From positions 6,972,501-7,036,500 of the forward strand of contig JAVHKY010000012.1 in assembly GCA_035079385.1 (NCBI GenBank): a stretch of 64,000 nt of DNA, given 5' to 3'. Position 1 is the stretch's first letter. Every line of letters starts with the position of its first letter. The DNA comes from Aspidiotus rigidus. Taxonomy: Eukaryota; Arthropoda; Insecta; Hemiptera; Diaspididae. The position numbers and the translations under genes were made by a program. Below are positions 11,304 through 23,379 of the stretch, piece by piece. The notes below the pieces were generated by a model, which was not told the origin of the DNA, ran no database searches, and was given only the letters and a program-made list of their open reading frames with translations.

Positions 11304-12211
11304 GTCCCAAGGTCACGGTTTGTACGAACGCACGGACGTTGCGGATGCAAATTTCAGTAATAGGGCCAGAGGTCAGAGCAAAGACATGAAACATGTAAAA
11401 AAAAAATTATTCAAAAAAAGTCAATGTACTCTTGCTCGGTACAGTTTCTCTTTGCGGTCTTGATTCGCCCACAACTCTAGACGTTCTTTTTCGATTTTAA
11501 ATATTGCGCTAGACTCTTCCTCCAAAAATGGTACAACGTGGGTCTCCAGCAGAACAACGACGAGACTCGCTTTCACCCTGCCACTCATCGCAGAGAGGGT
11601 AGATCTACGATTATTTTCTTTCTACCTCCGCTCGTTCATTAGTCGCTCGCTACAGAAAACCAGAAATTGATGAGCTCTCGTTGGTCGTTAATGTCGAAGT
11701 CAATGTCGACGTACGCAGCATTGAAACGTGGTATAAGTAATAGGAAGAAATCTCTCGCGACGTCTTAACGTTTACCGCAGCGACTCGCGAGCCAACTCGT
11801 ATTTTTTTACTAATTCCCGTCCACCACAAAACGATCGTTGTTCCGCGATTAAATTCTTCTTTTTTTGTGCATACGTTCGGTAAGTACCTTTTGGAACCGC
11901 TGGAGTAATTCGGCGTAACACGTTCGAGACGGTGCTCAGTGAAAGTGATACGTGTTCGGTGAAAATAGTTGATAATTTCTCCTTCTGGGAAATGTAAAAT
12001 CGCACGGTGTTATGAAATAATATGCGTTCAGTACGTTTGAAGATCGTGATGATGTTCCTCAAGATTTTAGACGAACAGCATTCGTAATATCTTTAATCGC
12101 GAGCGCACGTATTTCGTATGAAGTGATTGTTATTGTCGTTATTTTCGCGTAGCACATACGGTACTCTATTATGTCGACGAGTGTTTTGTAAAAAAAAAAA
12201 AAAGAAGAAAA
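11304..12211. other. Upstream region of the host gene
   Basis: No repeat recognised. A TATAAG motif at about 11731 and a run of A before the start codon (12190-12210) are the only features of note. Promoter, transcription start and any 5' non-coding exon cannot be placed from sequence alone. Confidence 0.3.
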
Positions 12212-13025
12212 ATGATGCCGTTTACCGTAATTTTTATTTTACAATTTTTACCTTTTTCATTGTTGTTGTTCGAAATAGCAAATGTGCGCGTGTCGTCGGC
12301 GATGTCGCCGGATGAACTAAATGTGCCTTACGTGCCCTATGTCGTAGTTGACAAACACAAAGACGAATTCGATTACGAACGGCTACAAGACACCATAGTG
12401 AAATATTTGGAAAATCAACCTCAGCGCCAAACTTATTACCACGATACGAGTACGTCGTTGTACGATTACCTAAAAACCAGCACTAGCGCTAGCGTCGTCA
12501 ATGATTACGTTTACCAACAGCCCCAGATGACGGGTAATCAAATTTATGAGAACGTCGACCAACGTCCTTTGCACTCGGTGCAACAACCGTTAAGCTCGAA
12601 CACGTACAATCAAAATTCGTTCCAAAAGTCGCCTCAACAGACCGCGGATACGAGAAGTATGAACGTTTATCCTTTCAAAATTTCCGATATTCACCCGGCC
12701 TACTACCCGAGCGTTTACAAGCCGGGTGCTAAAATTAAGGACAATTCTGAAGTAACCGCTAACGTCAAAGTGACCACATTTCAACCTCATCGTTATTTGA
12801 CCACGCCGTTGTACTCTCCGCCTTATGCAAATATCAGTTCGTATTTTCGACCAAATATGATCAAGTCTCCTACATCGTTTCTGGAGACAGCTACACCAAA
12901 ATTCGTGCCTCTGAAGATGTCTTACGCGACGTCCGCTCTCGTGGATAGCATAGGTTCGGAAAGTTATCGCAACGACTACAATAATAACGAAGATCTAGTA
13001 CCTTCTAATGGATTTCCCTATAACA
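12212..13025 (+). CDS. Host gene exon 1: secreted, Tyr/Ser/Pro-rich protein
   Basis: The start codon at 12212 (a second Met follows directly) opens a 271-codon exon with intact reading. Residues 1-30 form a good signal peptide: hydrophobic FTVIFILQFLPFSLLLFEIA and a likely cleavage site after VSSA. The rest is low in cysteine, rich in Tyr, Ser, Pro, Gln and Asn, probably disordered and extracellular. The frame ends at a strong donor, AACA|GTAAGT, leaving phase 1, which matches the acceptor of the exon at 28367. No known domain is recognised in this exon. Codon use and lack of decay set it apart from the surrounding transposon relics, so I take it as a functional host gene. Confidence 0.75.
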
Positions 13026-14449
13026 GTAAGTCATTTTAATATGAGAGTGTTTATGGTTCGAAAAGATGAAGGGTACGAAAAGTAATTGAGAATCGATTAT
13101 CTAGTCGAAGATGCTCGATGTATGAAGGTCGCAAAAAATAATACCTCATGTGTACACGTGTACAGCTTGATAATCAAAATTGTTTTACCCTATATCTAGC
13201 CAAAAATTGTAATTTTCCGAGCTTCTTGATAGGTTGGGACCCCCGCCCTCCTCGGAATTACTATTTGCCGTAAGGATGGCGAACATTGAAAAGCCTTATT
13301 AAATAATTTCCCATGAAACGTAGTCTGTTGAATCTCGTGTCTGCTGCTTTAAATTGTACGCCAAAATTATTTCTCACCTCTTTCTGCGTACGTTTCAGTT
13401 ACAATTAAGCTGAAATTCGAGTTTGTAAATCCTCTTCCTCTCTATTGCTTGGGATAGAATTTTTTTAGGTCCCTTCAAAATAGATTGGTTATCATTTCCT
13501 TGTCGACCTTTCCCTAAATCATCCAGTTGACATGACGCTCTATTCTCAAAAATCCTCTTTCCGACGAAAATTTTGTGGACTCCTCCAAACAAATTAGTCC
13601 TAATCCCCTTTCCACCCCTTCTCCATTTCCCTATCGATATTTTTTTCTAATTCACTTGATGATATCACCCTACAATCGATCTTAATGTGAGTTTTCTTGA
13701 TTTATGTAAATCTCTCCTCTATAGGGATTTAGGCGTAAAATGGTCATCCAATCAAACCCTTTGACATTCACCAGTAGTTCAGATTTTTAGACGATATCTT
13801 CAGTTTTTAATAGGGGAAACACAAGTACGTAACAAATTTTTATTTTATTCCAAAGTCTACAAATTCTCAAAAAGGTTCAATTCGAAATAATAAAAGTAAA
13901 CATTTTTGTATAGGTATTGAATTTAAGTCAGAAAATTGAAATAAGCGTCCGAAAATAAATTAATATGCAAAAATATGAAATAAAACACAAAATAAACAGG
14001 AATTTTGTCGGTAATTTAGTCGAAGTAATAATTTGGAATAATTGAAATTGAGATCTACCGGTTTCGGGAAATACTCAGGGGTGCCTTGATCCCCCAAAGC
14101 TTAAGAAAATTTTGCCCCCCCTGAAAAAATTTTTAATAAGCAAAAGAAAAAAAAAAGCCACCCCCAATGATGTTACGAGAACAAAGGAAACCGCTCCCCT
14201 AAATTTCCTACGAAGAATCATCTTCAAGAAAATGGCCTCGCGGCATTCCTGATACTCATCTCATCATCAGGATTAGAACAGGAATCTGCATCTGGGTGGA
14301 TAATGAGGACTCTCTTCGTGCTCCTCGTGACGTCTTGAATAATTACAACTCGTAAAAATGTCACCGTGGAGTCGAGAGAGTCCTGCTTAAAATTCTTGGA
14401 TCTCAATCTCTCTCCTCCTTAAATCTACGAGTACTTTGTCGTTCGGTTT

Positions 14450-15120
14450 TCCTAACCGGACAAACTATTCATAGGGGTTCTCTTCGCCATACCACTCACG
14501 AAATCGCAGTTCATGCGACCATAGCGCACAGGTTGGCCAGCCTTCTTCCTACTCCTCACAACTTCCAGAAAGCCATCGATACCACTTCATATACTGCGCT
14601 CTCCAACAACATTGGTATCGATGTTCCCGAATTTACGTACAAGGGAAGGAAAGCTAATGCTCTACAGGGAGGCATCTCCCTTCAAGACCTTAGTGGTGCT
14701 AGAGACAGAATGCGTTGGGTTCAGGTGCTTTATCTGAGCCATTTTTCACTTCGAATACAAAAGCTATTGAAGAAACATGATTTGAGGACTGATTTTTACA
14801 GCCCTTATACCCTTTAGCACCTCGCCATACCTAAATATCCTACCCCTTCCTCCAAAAGACAGGTATGTGTATGTAAAAATCCAGTCGGGGCGATTGTAAC
14901 ACCTGCACCGTGTGTATATTTGTAGGTCTGACTAGTAGTGCTCTAGAGAAGTTCCCAGTTCACAGCCTAGCAAGTTTGCTTTCGCTCGACACATCCTAAC
15001 TACCGGCCACTGTTCCTCAAAAAAGCAGGTATTTCTTCTTCACAGCTAGGCTCGACAAAAAGTAGAGTTCTCAACGAACTGGAAGAAATAGAAATTAATA
15101 TAAAACATGGAGATGGTTCC
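14450..15120 (+). pseudogene. Ancient Penelope-like element (PLE H), linker and GIY-YIG remnant
   Basis: Plus-strand decayed coding. HEIAVHATIAHRLASLLP corresponds to the HK.AAF.S..HRL segment after the RT. RMRWVQVLYLSHFSLRIQ corresponds to the RKRWIRLPFLGKFSSQLG linker. KFAFARHILTTGHC followed by VLNELEEIEINI corresponds to the SAFADHLITSGHC and ALEHIEIIRHLN parts of the endonuclease. Stops and shifts occur between these blocks. Divergence from PLEs A-F is far larger, so this is a separate, old family. Confidence 0.7.
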
Positions 15121-15619
15121 AATAATTGACTGAGCATGTTCTATTTGGCAGTTTCGTGACGTACGTTTTCGTGTTGATATTCAAATTTGAGTATCTCTCT
15201 TTTCTTTTCACTCGTTGTCCTTAAGTTGCGATTTACAATCATAACCGGTCGTAGCTTTAAAATTTTACGAGTCTGTAATTTAGCCGTATAGTCGACTGTC
15301 TATCAGTTTGGGTTCGTAGTGTATTGGTTTTCAAATAGTCCCATCACACCCTTTTCAACTTGCAATGTTTTAAAGTCTCTCACTGAGTAAAGGTCACCCA
15401 TGACGTCACATCCTCTTATCTTTTAACTTTTCTCATACCTGTACTGTGGAGGAAATCAAGGTGAGAAGCCTCCACTGATGACATCTTACCTTAATGACGT
15501 TAAACCCTCCTGCAGCTTGCCGTATGTGAGTATTTCACGTCTGCCTTTTTAAACGGGGGGGGGGGGTGACAGGGACCCTCAGACAGGGGTTATGAAAAGT
15601 CGGACGTCCAATGAAAGGT

Positions 15620-16400
15620 TCGTCATTTGAACGATCTTTTCCATTTGTAGAGTTTCGGTCTCCTGTGGGCCTCCTCAAAGAGGGGTACAAAAAAAAACCA
15701 GGGACGGCAGAATTCCCGTAGCCATTTTGTGAACCATTGGGAGCAGAGAATCAGCGCTGGTTGAAGTGCCCATAAACGTATCTTCTCGGTAGGATAAGAA
15801 GACAGGTCGGAGAGCGTTACGGTGCTCTTCAAAAGTGATGGAGAGTTCCAAATAATTTAATTGAGTTCCTCCTACCTGTATGGTGAATGAAGCTATAGTG
15901 GTCAGTTTCCGGGCCATACCAGACACAAAGGATGTCCTCAACGTATCTACCCCAGCAGCGATGCCTTTGCTGTTGCGGTCAGACTCCAGAACACAGGATT
16001 CTTAGTGGCTGATGAAGATGTTAGTCATTAGCGTATATAGCATCCCCCCCCCCGTAGGAAGACCGACGGGAAATTTATATACTTCCTCTTTCACGAAGCA
16101 TACGTTATTCTCCAGGCAAACGAGACGGTGAGAAACATACGAAATTCGTCATTGATGTTAGGATGTCAATGTTTGAGTTTCAAAAGGTCCAGCATTATTG
16201 ATAAGGCGTGTTGCCCTGAAATTCTCGTCAACATGCTCACAATATCAAGAGAAACAAGGATAGAACCGTGTGGAAAGTTAAGTGTCTGGACTTCTCTCAT
16301 GATAACTCGTACCACAGAGGAAAATATCATCTACCAAACCTCCAAATCCTAAGCCGATTTTATCAAATATAAACAGTCCCGTACAAAAGCTAGAGCTCTG
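15620..16400 (-). pseudogene. Ancient Penelope-like element (PLE H), RT remnant
   Basis: Minus-strand pieces of reverse transcriptase in several frames: GSILVSLDIVSMLTRIS (motif A with the catalytic Asp), CLENNVCFVKEEVYKFPVGL followed by PTGGGMLYTLMTNIF (motif B region), a degraded YVED-like motif C near 15940-15970, then FTIQVGGTQLNYLELSI matching KFTLEVGGSSINFLDLTI. It lies in inverted orientation to the endonuclease remnant at 14450-15120, so the pair may once have been an inverted dimer like PLE A. Confidence 0.7.
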
Positions 16401-17454
16401 ATTCGTTTGGCCAAAAAAAGGTTAGGAGCTAATTTGTCACAGGTATCAATAAGCCAGCTTAACTCTCCTCTATGTGGAGGGGTATAAAGCGATTAATGAG
16501 TAAATCCTCGTTTCACTCTATCTCCCATCTGACCATCTGACTGTAGGAGGTCCATTTCCCCCCCCCCACTGAATCGTTTGTGCTGGATTGTTCCGTTTGT
16601 TCACGTTAGTCTCCTTCCTCTTGAACAGCTGGGGGGAGGGGGCTATAGACATGCAAGAGCAAATTTGGAAAATGAAAGGAACTTTTGGGACCAATATGGA
16701 TATAATCGTTTAAATACTGGATTGTGCCGCTGAGTTTTACGTTTGTAATGGTCTCCTTCTCCTCCAAACGTTATCTCAAGCAGGACAAACTTGTAGCAAT
16801 ATTCAAATTAGGCTAGACGAGTAAAGAGAATTTTTCGATTTGTGAACTAGATTCAAATTCTATTTGCCCAGGAGCAAAGCTGATCTCTTTCCGTAAGTGC
16901 GGGAGCGCGTTCTGAAACCATGGACGGAAAGAAATTTCCGTCATCCGATCATCACCCTACGTAGCCGTGCTCAGAAGCGCGGGAACATTTTCGTCACCCG
17001 AACTTTTCGGAGCGCAAAATTGTTGGATGACGAAAAATTTGGGCGTAGCTACCTAGGAGAGTTTTGGAACATATTGGACGATATTCATCGCAGAACGTCG
17101 TCCGATAACGTTGGGTGATGGTTTGAAAACCCGCCCTAGTTTTGAGAGACAAGTTTCCCAGTAAAATTGGGTCCTGAATATTACCAGGCTCCAAAGATTG
17201 AATGGTGAGGGTTCCTCCATCATATGTAGCTCGGTGTTCGGTGTATATAGCCTGAAAGATAGCCCCTTCAATGTACTAGATACGTCAAGTTTCAAATACT
17301 ATGAGGTTCAGAACGCCCATCTGAGTTACCACACAACAATTGTTTATCATCGTTTTTGGAATCCCACATGCCCCAAAAAACAGTATCCCTTCTCTTAGTA
17401 TGTATCGCTCGAAAGTCCAAATTTTTTCAAGTCCTGTAATTTTAGTAATTATTT

Positions 17455-18315
17455 GATCAAATTTTATTTTATATATTATTATCATTATAATATTTTTTTT
17501 ATTGAATATTGTCAAAATTAAATATAAAATTTTCTTTAGTATCCAAAATTGATATTTAATTTTGAAACTTTTATATTAAAAATTTAATAAAATTATTAAT
17601 ATGAATTTACACTTTATAAATGTTTTATTTTAATTTGATGAATTATAAAAAAAAAATAATAATAATTTAAATAAAATCAATAAAATCTCAATATTGACAC
17701 ATAAGTATCATTTTTATAAACAAATAATTTAAAAAAATTAAATCTTATGATTAATATTACTAATGTCCCTATAATTACATGAGTTATATGGAATAGTGTT
17801 ATTAAATAAAAAATTGAAAAATTAATTGAATTCTTCAAATTAAAATTTAAAAATTTATACTCAAAATATTGAATTGTAATGAAATAAATTCTCAAAAAAA
17901 TAGTTAATAAAATAAATTGATTATTGAATATATTAATTTCATTTATTTTAATGAAAAATATAAAAGTTATACTTGAAGATGATAAAATAATTAAATTTAT
18001 TAATGATATAAAAAAATTCGATTTAAATATGATTCAATGAAAATTTTGTTATTGAAACATAAGTTGAAATACTTATTTGAATTATAATTTAATTTAATTG
18101 GAATAATACTAATAAAAACAATGTGAATAAATTATGATAGTTGAATTTAAAATTTAAATTGAATAAAATTATTACTATAAAGTTATGGAATTAATAATCA
18201 GTATAAAAGGTCATGGTGATTTATCAATGTATAAAATTATATTATTTAGTTTAATAAAATCAAATATTTAATTCATTATATAATATATACATAATATAAA
18301 ATTTAATTCATAGGA
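17455..18315 (-). other. Mitochondrial-like insert with cox3 3' part (NUMT)
   Basis: About 860 bp of roughly 85-90% A+T, abruptly bounded by the composite repeat on both sides. On the minus strand 18060-17660 reads as the C-terminal half of cytochrome c oxidase subunit III: INLIILSSSSITFIFF, then FITIQYFEYKF, then LFHITHVIIGTLVILIIRF, then a tail around SILRFYWFY. TGA must be read as Trp and AGA as Ser, which is the invertebrate mitochondrial code. The His-Val-Ile-Ile-Gly-Thr motif is diagnostic of cox3. A nuclear copy of mtDNA is the simplest reading; a misassembled mitochondrial read is possible. Confidence 0.8.
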
Positions 18316-18317
18316 TA

Positions 18318-18600
18318 ACCTTAGCGGACGCAGAAATTTCCTGAAGATGCCTTCCAATGTTTCTAAGTCTCCCTCCCATCATATACAGCTGTGGGATGGG
18401 ACCCGTGACATCACAGTTTCATGACGTTTTATGTCAGCCTTGTGACGTCATCTGATGACGACATAGATCAATTTTTTCCAAAGTCCTCCTTCTATCATAA
18501 TATATAGCTTGATACGGGGCCCGTGACGTCATAGTTTGATGACATCATAGGTCAGTCTTGTGACGTCACAATCTGGTATTAGTTTTTTCCAAGTTTCCTT
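18318..18600. repeat. Composite repeat copy with TGACGTCA block
   Basis: Contains CTCCCTCCCATCATATACAGC-like and CCTTCTATCATAATATATAGC units and several near-palindromic TGACGTCA or TGATGTCA octamers, as in the copies at 33030-33330, 36780-36960 and 62440-62660. Confidence 0.75.
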
Positions 18601-18605
18601 CCTAT

Positions 18606-18727
18606 ATGTGGAAAAAGAAAACAAGTTGGCTCTTGCATCCACTTTATTTTTCAAAACAAAACACGACGTTTCGACGACGTAGTCGTCATCTTCTGGATGT
18701 AAGAGCCAACTTGTTTTCTTTTTCTAT
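18606..18727. mobile_element. Short inverted-repeat element with hammerhead-like core
   Basis: The ends are a 30 bp inverted repeat (AAAGAAAACAAGTTGGCTCT on the left, its complement on the right). The centre, read on the minus strand, has AGAAGA, then a GACGAC/GTCGTC hairpin, then GAAACGTCG, a PLE terminal-repeat-like arrangement. It may be a pair of truncated PLE ends joined head to head. Confidence 0.6.
18661..18696 (-). ncRNA. Hammerhead-ribozyme-like motif
   Basis: Minus strand: CAGAAGA, stem II GACGAC-TAC-GTCGTC, GAAA, then CG and UC-G. The stem II sequence is completely different from those of PLEs A-F, yet it is perfectly paired. Confidence 0.45.
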
Positions 18728-20589
18728 TGTAGTGGTATCCACGGATAAAATTCTCATAGTTCCTATGTATGGCTTCAAGGTCCGGCCCTATAGCGGGGAA
18801 CCCGCTAAAAAACTTGACCGTTAAGTTCAGAGAAAACGTAGTGTCCAAAATTCAACCCATTTTTGTATGAGAAATTGAAAAAGAGAGGGCTTCTCACCTA
18901 TTTACAGCTTTCCCCAACGGTTGAGGGAGAAGAAGAAGACCCACACAAGCGTAAAACTTAACGGCAGAAAAAACATAGCACAAACCATTCCGTCCATATT
19001 AGTCTCAATGGTCCCTTTTATTTTCCAAATTTGCTCATGCATGTCCACAGCCCCTTCCCCAGCGCTTCAAGGAAAAGGAAACCAGCACAGACGGAACAAT
19101 TCAGCAAAAACGATTCAGTCGATTTTCAGACCAAAAAACTGAATATGGGTCGGGACATGGACCTCACTGTAAGAATTTGTAAAAGAAGGATTGTAGGAAT
19201 TTTATCCTCATAAGTAGCTTCCCGTTGGATGAACGTATGTGACTGTCACTTGGAACCATCATTCTATTAGAATTTAAGAATAAATTATCGATTTTTGTAC
19301 CGTTCGAATATGAATTCAATTTAGGCACGTAGCTTAACTCACTCGACGTGATGGTTATTAATCTTTCATCATGCTTTTGAACGTCTACAAATCCGAAACA
19401 CGACGAGATTTACCAAAAGAAGAAAAAAAAATCGAGACAGAGTCGTTGTGGTCTACTTTCTGCCGATGGTGCTCTCGCGGTAATTTCATCTTTTCGAGAA
19501 GGGGCTGTGAAAACGTTGAATACCCGTCACCGAAAGTTTTAAATATATTGGACCTACTATGTATGCTAATTATTTATCGTGAAAAGTCGTTTTATCAAAG
19601 CGATTGCATACAAGTAGCTTATAGATTCTAAGTTATACCGTTGCTATAAGAGAAGTGGGTCGCTAACTAGGATGTTCAAAACCGCAGGAGAATAACGAAA
19701 AAAAAAAAAGATACAATAATAATAAATAGAATAATGACGGAGTGACGATGAATGTTACGGTAAATAGAAACGACAACGCCGACAAGAATACGAAAACGAG
19801 ATTAAGATATTGGCTCGTATATTTGGGTGCACACTAGCGTGTATATTTTCACCCGACGATTGCGACCAAAATCAGGGAATTTTCAATTTACGGACACGCG
19901 ACGCGACTCCTTAATAGAAACTTATTTGAATTACGAATAAAACTTCGCGTCACAGTATTGTGAGAAACTTTTTGTTTTCGTCTCTCGTTATTAATAATTT
20001 ATGTATTACCATTTTCGTGCGTCCGTGTATTTCTGTACGAGTAGCTGTTGTGTATTTTAATATCATTTCTTCGAGCGAAAAATGATGAATACCAACAATG
20101 CCTTTGTACGCATTGTAGATCAGATAGAATCGTAAACGATAAAGCCAAGTGCGTAGACCGTGAATGATCAGAAAGTAGGCTATTCATCGCAGAAAGCAGA
20201 ACTTACGCTAAAGATTTAGCCCACATACAAAAGTTTTGATTATCTGCGGTTTTGTCGAGGTTTTTCTTTTTTTTTTTTTCTGTTCTCTTGTTCGCGTCGT
20301 TGTAGAATCATTGCCGCGATTGTGGTGCACGAGTAATTTAGACGAACCGGAAAAAAGTGTTTAGCGTAGAAATATGAAACGACGTACTAATTGTACTCGG
20401 ATGCGGTAATAAGGTTTACTTTGCTTATGTTTATAATGAATTTGAGATCATAAACAAGTTTATTTCTTCATCTAGCACTAATTTAAACGCGGAAACTTTC
20501 TCAGTCTACACCCACGATTCTGTGAGCGGATGGGGTACTTTTAACAGGTTTCGAAGTTCGAAAATGGAATTTTGTTAAAAAGTCAATGT

Positions 20590-20865
20590 GACGACTCGTA
20601 GGAGACTTGAAAACTCCCAGCCTAATGGTTAACTGCTCAGGGTTGCCTTCATTAACTATGTTCATCGAGGCAAACAGGGAACCTATTTTATGGGAGTTTA
20701 ATTTTGTTTATACTTTTTCTAAGTAATGAAGATTGAACTTTGTTCCTCACCACCTTGGGGTTTGAGCTCGAAAGTCAATAATTTTTCAAGTTCCCCAACA
20801 GCTCAATATTCAAAATTTGTTCCAAGTCCCCCTCCTATCATATATGGCTCGAGGTCTATCATAAT
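20590..20865. repeat. Left arm of a long-range inverted repeat
   Basis: The region containing GGTTGCCTTCATTAAC, GAGGCAAACAGGGAACC and TTTGAGCTCGAAAGTC recurs in reverse complement at 27425-27680. Arms are diverged but colinear over about 260 bp. Between them lie the R1/Jockey-like element and PLE B. Confidence 0.7.
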
Positions 20866-20877
20866 TGTAACGCTAGA

Positions 20878-21290
20878 CTAGACTTTTGTCTCAATGCATT
20901 GAGAACAATCACCAGTTATAACAGTCGGGGAGTTGACCTGTGCATACGGTGTAAGCGCGTTCAGGTGCTCTTCATTTTCCTCATTAGGCGAGCAGTATAC
21001 ACTTATTATCTGGGTGTTGCCCAGTGTTATTCCAACCGTACAGTGTTCACGCCATTCTTTACTAACGTGTGTCTCCTTCCTGGTCAGGATAGCTGTTTGG
21101 TTGCGTAGGTACTCTGTCCATCCTGAGCATCCGAGTTTCCCTTTGTGGTATACCGGTGGCTCTGTAACACAGACGACAACAGCCATTGTTTTGCGTATTT
21201 TAGGGCAAGGTTTAGAGAGGGCCTAGAGTTGTTGACATTGATCTGAAGGACCCTCACTTGTTTTTTCTCTTTGTTTTGTTTGTCACTCAT
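20878..21290 (-). pseudogene. LINE ORF2 start: apurinic-type endonuclease fragment
   Basis: It starts by overlapping the ORF1 stop. KQVRVLQINVNNSRPSLNLA is the typical first strand of the EEP endonuclease. After a frameshift near 21186 the chain continues with VCVTEPPVYHKGKLGCSGW, TVGITLGNTQIISVYCSPNE and VITGDCSQC, where the family has a GDFN motif with catalytic Asp and Asn (here GDCS, probably dead). The rest of ORF2 is absent. The family's role is nicking of target DNA. Confidence 0.85.
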
Positions 21291-23379
21291 TTTCTGATGT
21301 ATTATTTACTGTGAGCCCTCTGACTGGCTTGCCGTTCAGTTTTCTGGTAAAAGCTTTCTTAGTGGGGCATTCTACACTGTCCATATCATGGTTTGTGTAT
21401 CGGTACCTGGAGCTGGGGAAACCAGCTAGCGACATCCGCGCATTGTAGACTAGGCAGTCCAAGCAGCTCTTCCCTTTCTGTTGTTGGTGATCAAGAAGTA
21501 CGGTAGCAGGGATTCCTTCGCAGTGATTCTTTGTGTGCCCTAGCAATTTGCATACTTGGCACCTCATGATTCTTAGTTTTGTGTCAATTCTGCAGCGCTT
21601 GTACCCCAGTAAAAGGGATCTTTCCATCCTTGCAGCTTCGATCAGTTCTTTACTTTCCTCAACGATTGCCAGTTTGACGTCCTTCTTCTTATCATCCTTG
21701 TAGTTAAAGAAGAGGGTTCTTTCCGGCTTCATACCTAGTGCGTCCGCGTCCTGCACTTCGTCTATGACATCTTCCTCATTTGCCTCAGCGGGTATGTCGT
21801 GGATTCTGAAGCTCTTTAGTTCCTGCACGTTAGGGTGGGGCTTGCGTTGCAGTCCTGCCTCTTCAATTTTTTTTAACGCTGCATCTGCTTTGTTTTCCTC
21901 AATTAGCAGTAGTGCTGCTCCACGAGGGAACTCTACAACGTTAAGCACGCCAAGTTCCCTTGCCTTGAGTTTCTTTTCTCTCATCTTTTGAGTGGCTTTT
22001 TTATCTGATTCCGGTGATATCAGGAGTTTCTTTAGGCGTGGACCCGCTGTTTTCTTGCTAGTGGTGTTTCCACTGGAGGCTGTTGAGGGAGCCTTCGTTA
22101 TCTCATTTACATCGCCATTTTCTCTGGCAGCTTGGCTGTATGTTTTTCCCTTCCTGCCTGTTACTGCTAGGTTAGCTGAATTCACAGACACAGTGCGTTT
22201 GTTCCCTTTTTTCTTGTATGCTAGGGTGAAGCCATCTAGTTCCGAGGTAGGGGTGTTTTGTACACTTCCAAACACATTTCCGTTCCTGGATTCACATTGT
22301 AGTTGCGGCAGTAAGTTCTGTTCGAGCAGCTTTTGCAGTTTCTCCTCAAGCTTTTGGTCTAGTAATTATTCTAGTATTTGCTTTAGCTCTGCGTTTAAGT
22401 TGGCTGGTCCCGTTAGGAGGCTAGTATTCTGTTTTTGAGTTGCATCTCTTACCTCAAGTTCCTTTCTCAGCCTGGTGTTCTCATTCATGGCTGCGTCAAG
22501 ATCCTCCTGAGTAGCCTCATTTATTTTGGTCATGTTTGCTAAATTTTTTGTCACTTTTTCCAGCTCAGTAGTGAGTGCATCAACTCTCTTGTGCAGCTTA
22601 TCATGACTATTTTTGATATCCGCACAGAATTGGCCAGGGGCGGTAGGCAGACCAGTTTCTGTTATCTCACTTGTCTGTAATAGGGAGTGCCTTTCAGTGT
22701 CCTTTCTGGCATCTACTTTTTCCTTAGGCTTTTTCTCAAGGCTCATTCGGGCTTTGAGCTCGTCTTCCACACGTTTTTCTAACTGTTCTTTACTCATCTG
22801 CACGGTATCAAGTTCCTGCCGCAGTCTGCTTGTTTCATCCTCCTGTGTTTCTATAACACTTACTTCATTTTCAATAGACTCATCTTCCGCCGCCTTTGCC
22901 TCCAGCTTGGTGAGTAAGGTATTTATGGCAGCGCACTCTTTTTGCCTGCGTACCTTATGTTTACTCCTGTCTTCTCCCTGCCTTGCAGGTTCCCAGTAGG
23001 GAATGGCAAGTTCATTGAAGTTGTTGTATCCGAGTCGTTGGGTTCTCTGTAGATGTCTTTTCGCAACTTTGTTTTTTGGCACAGGGTGCTCCTCTTTCTT
23101 GGGGGTTGTATTTTTATTCTTAGATACCGATGTCAGGACAGTTGTACTTGTCAGCCAACCTTCCAGTCCTGTTGGTTTATTACTACTACTACTGCTTGTA
23201 CCTGTACTACTTGTACTTGTACTTGTGGTAGCATCATTGTTTCCTCGTCCAGCCACATCGCTCCTGGAGAGGCCACCATCGTCTGCTGACGGTGATAGTG
23301 AGCTGGTTGGATTACTCACCACCACCGTTTCCTCATATCCGAACTGAGGGGTTTTGTTTTCATTTGTGTTGTCTGCCAT
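21283..23379 (-). pseudogene. LINE ORF1 (gag-like, coiled coil and zinc knuckle)
   Basis: A single frame of 699 codons with one internal TAA at about codon 338 (22366-22368). Residues 1-100 are Ser/Thr-rich. Residues about 150-320 are heptad-rich and charged (for example RLRQELDTVQMSKEQLEKR), a predicted coiled coil. The C-terminal part has an RNA-binding-type domain and the zinc knuckle CQVCKLLGHTKNHC (CX2CX4HX4C), followed by CLDC with later His and Cys that may form a second knuckle. Such proteins coat the element RNA. Apart from the single stop the frame is clean. Confidence 0.88.

Noticed and set aside
11772..12062. Minus-strand frame upstream of the host gene
   Set aside because: No recognisable domain, opposite to the likely 5' region of the host gene, and ordinary composition.
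17677..17895. Apparent small nuclear gene of 72 residues
   Set aside because: It is the cox3 stretch read in the standard code; it ends at a TGA that is Trp in mitochondria.
23003..23379. Plus-strand frames opposite the LINE gag, Ser/Val/Leu-rich
   Set aside because: Antisense shadows of the Ser/Thr-rich gag N-terminus, which has the clear coding signal.
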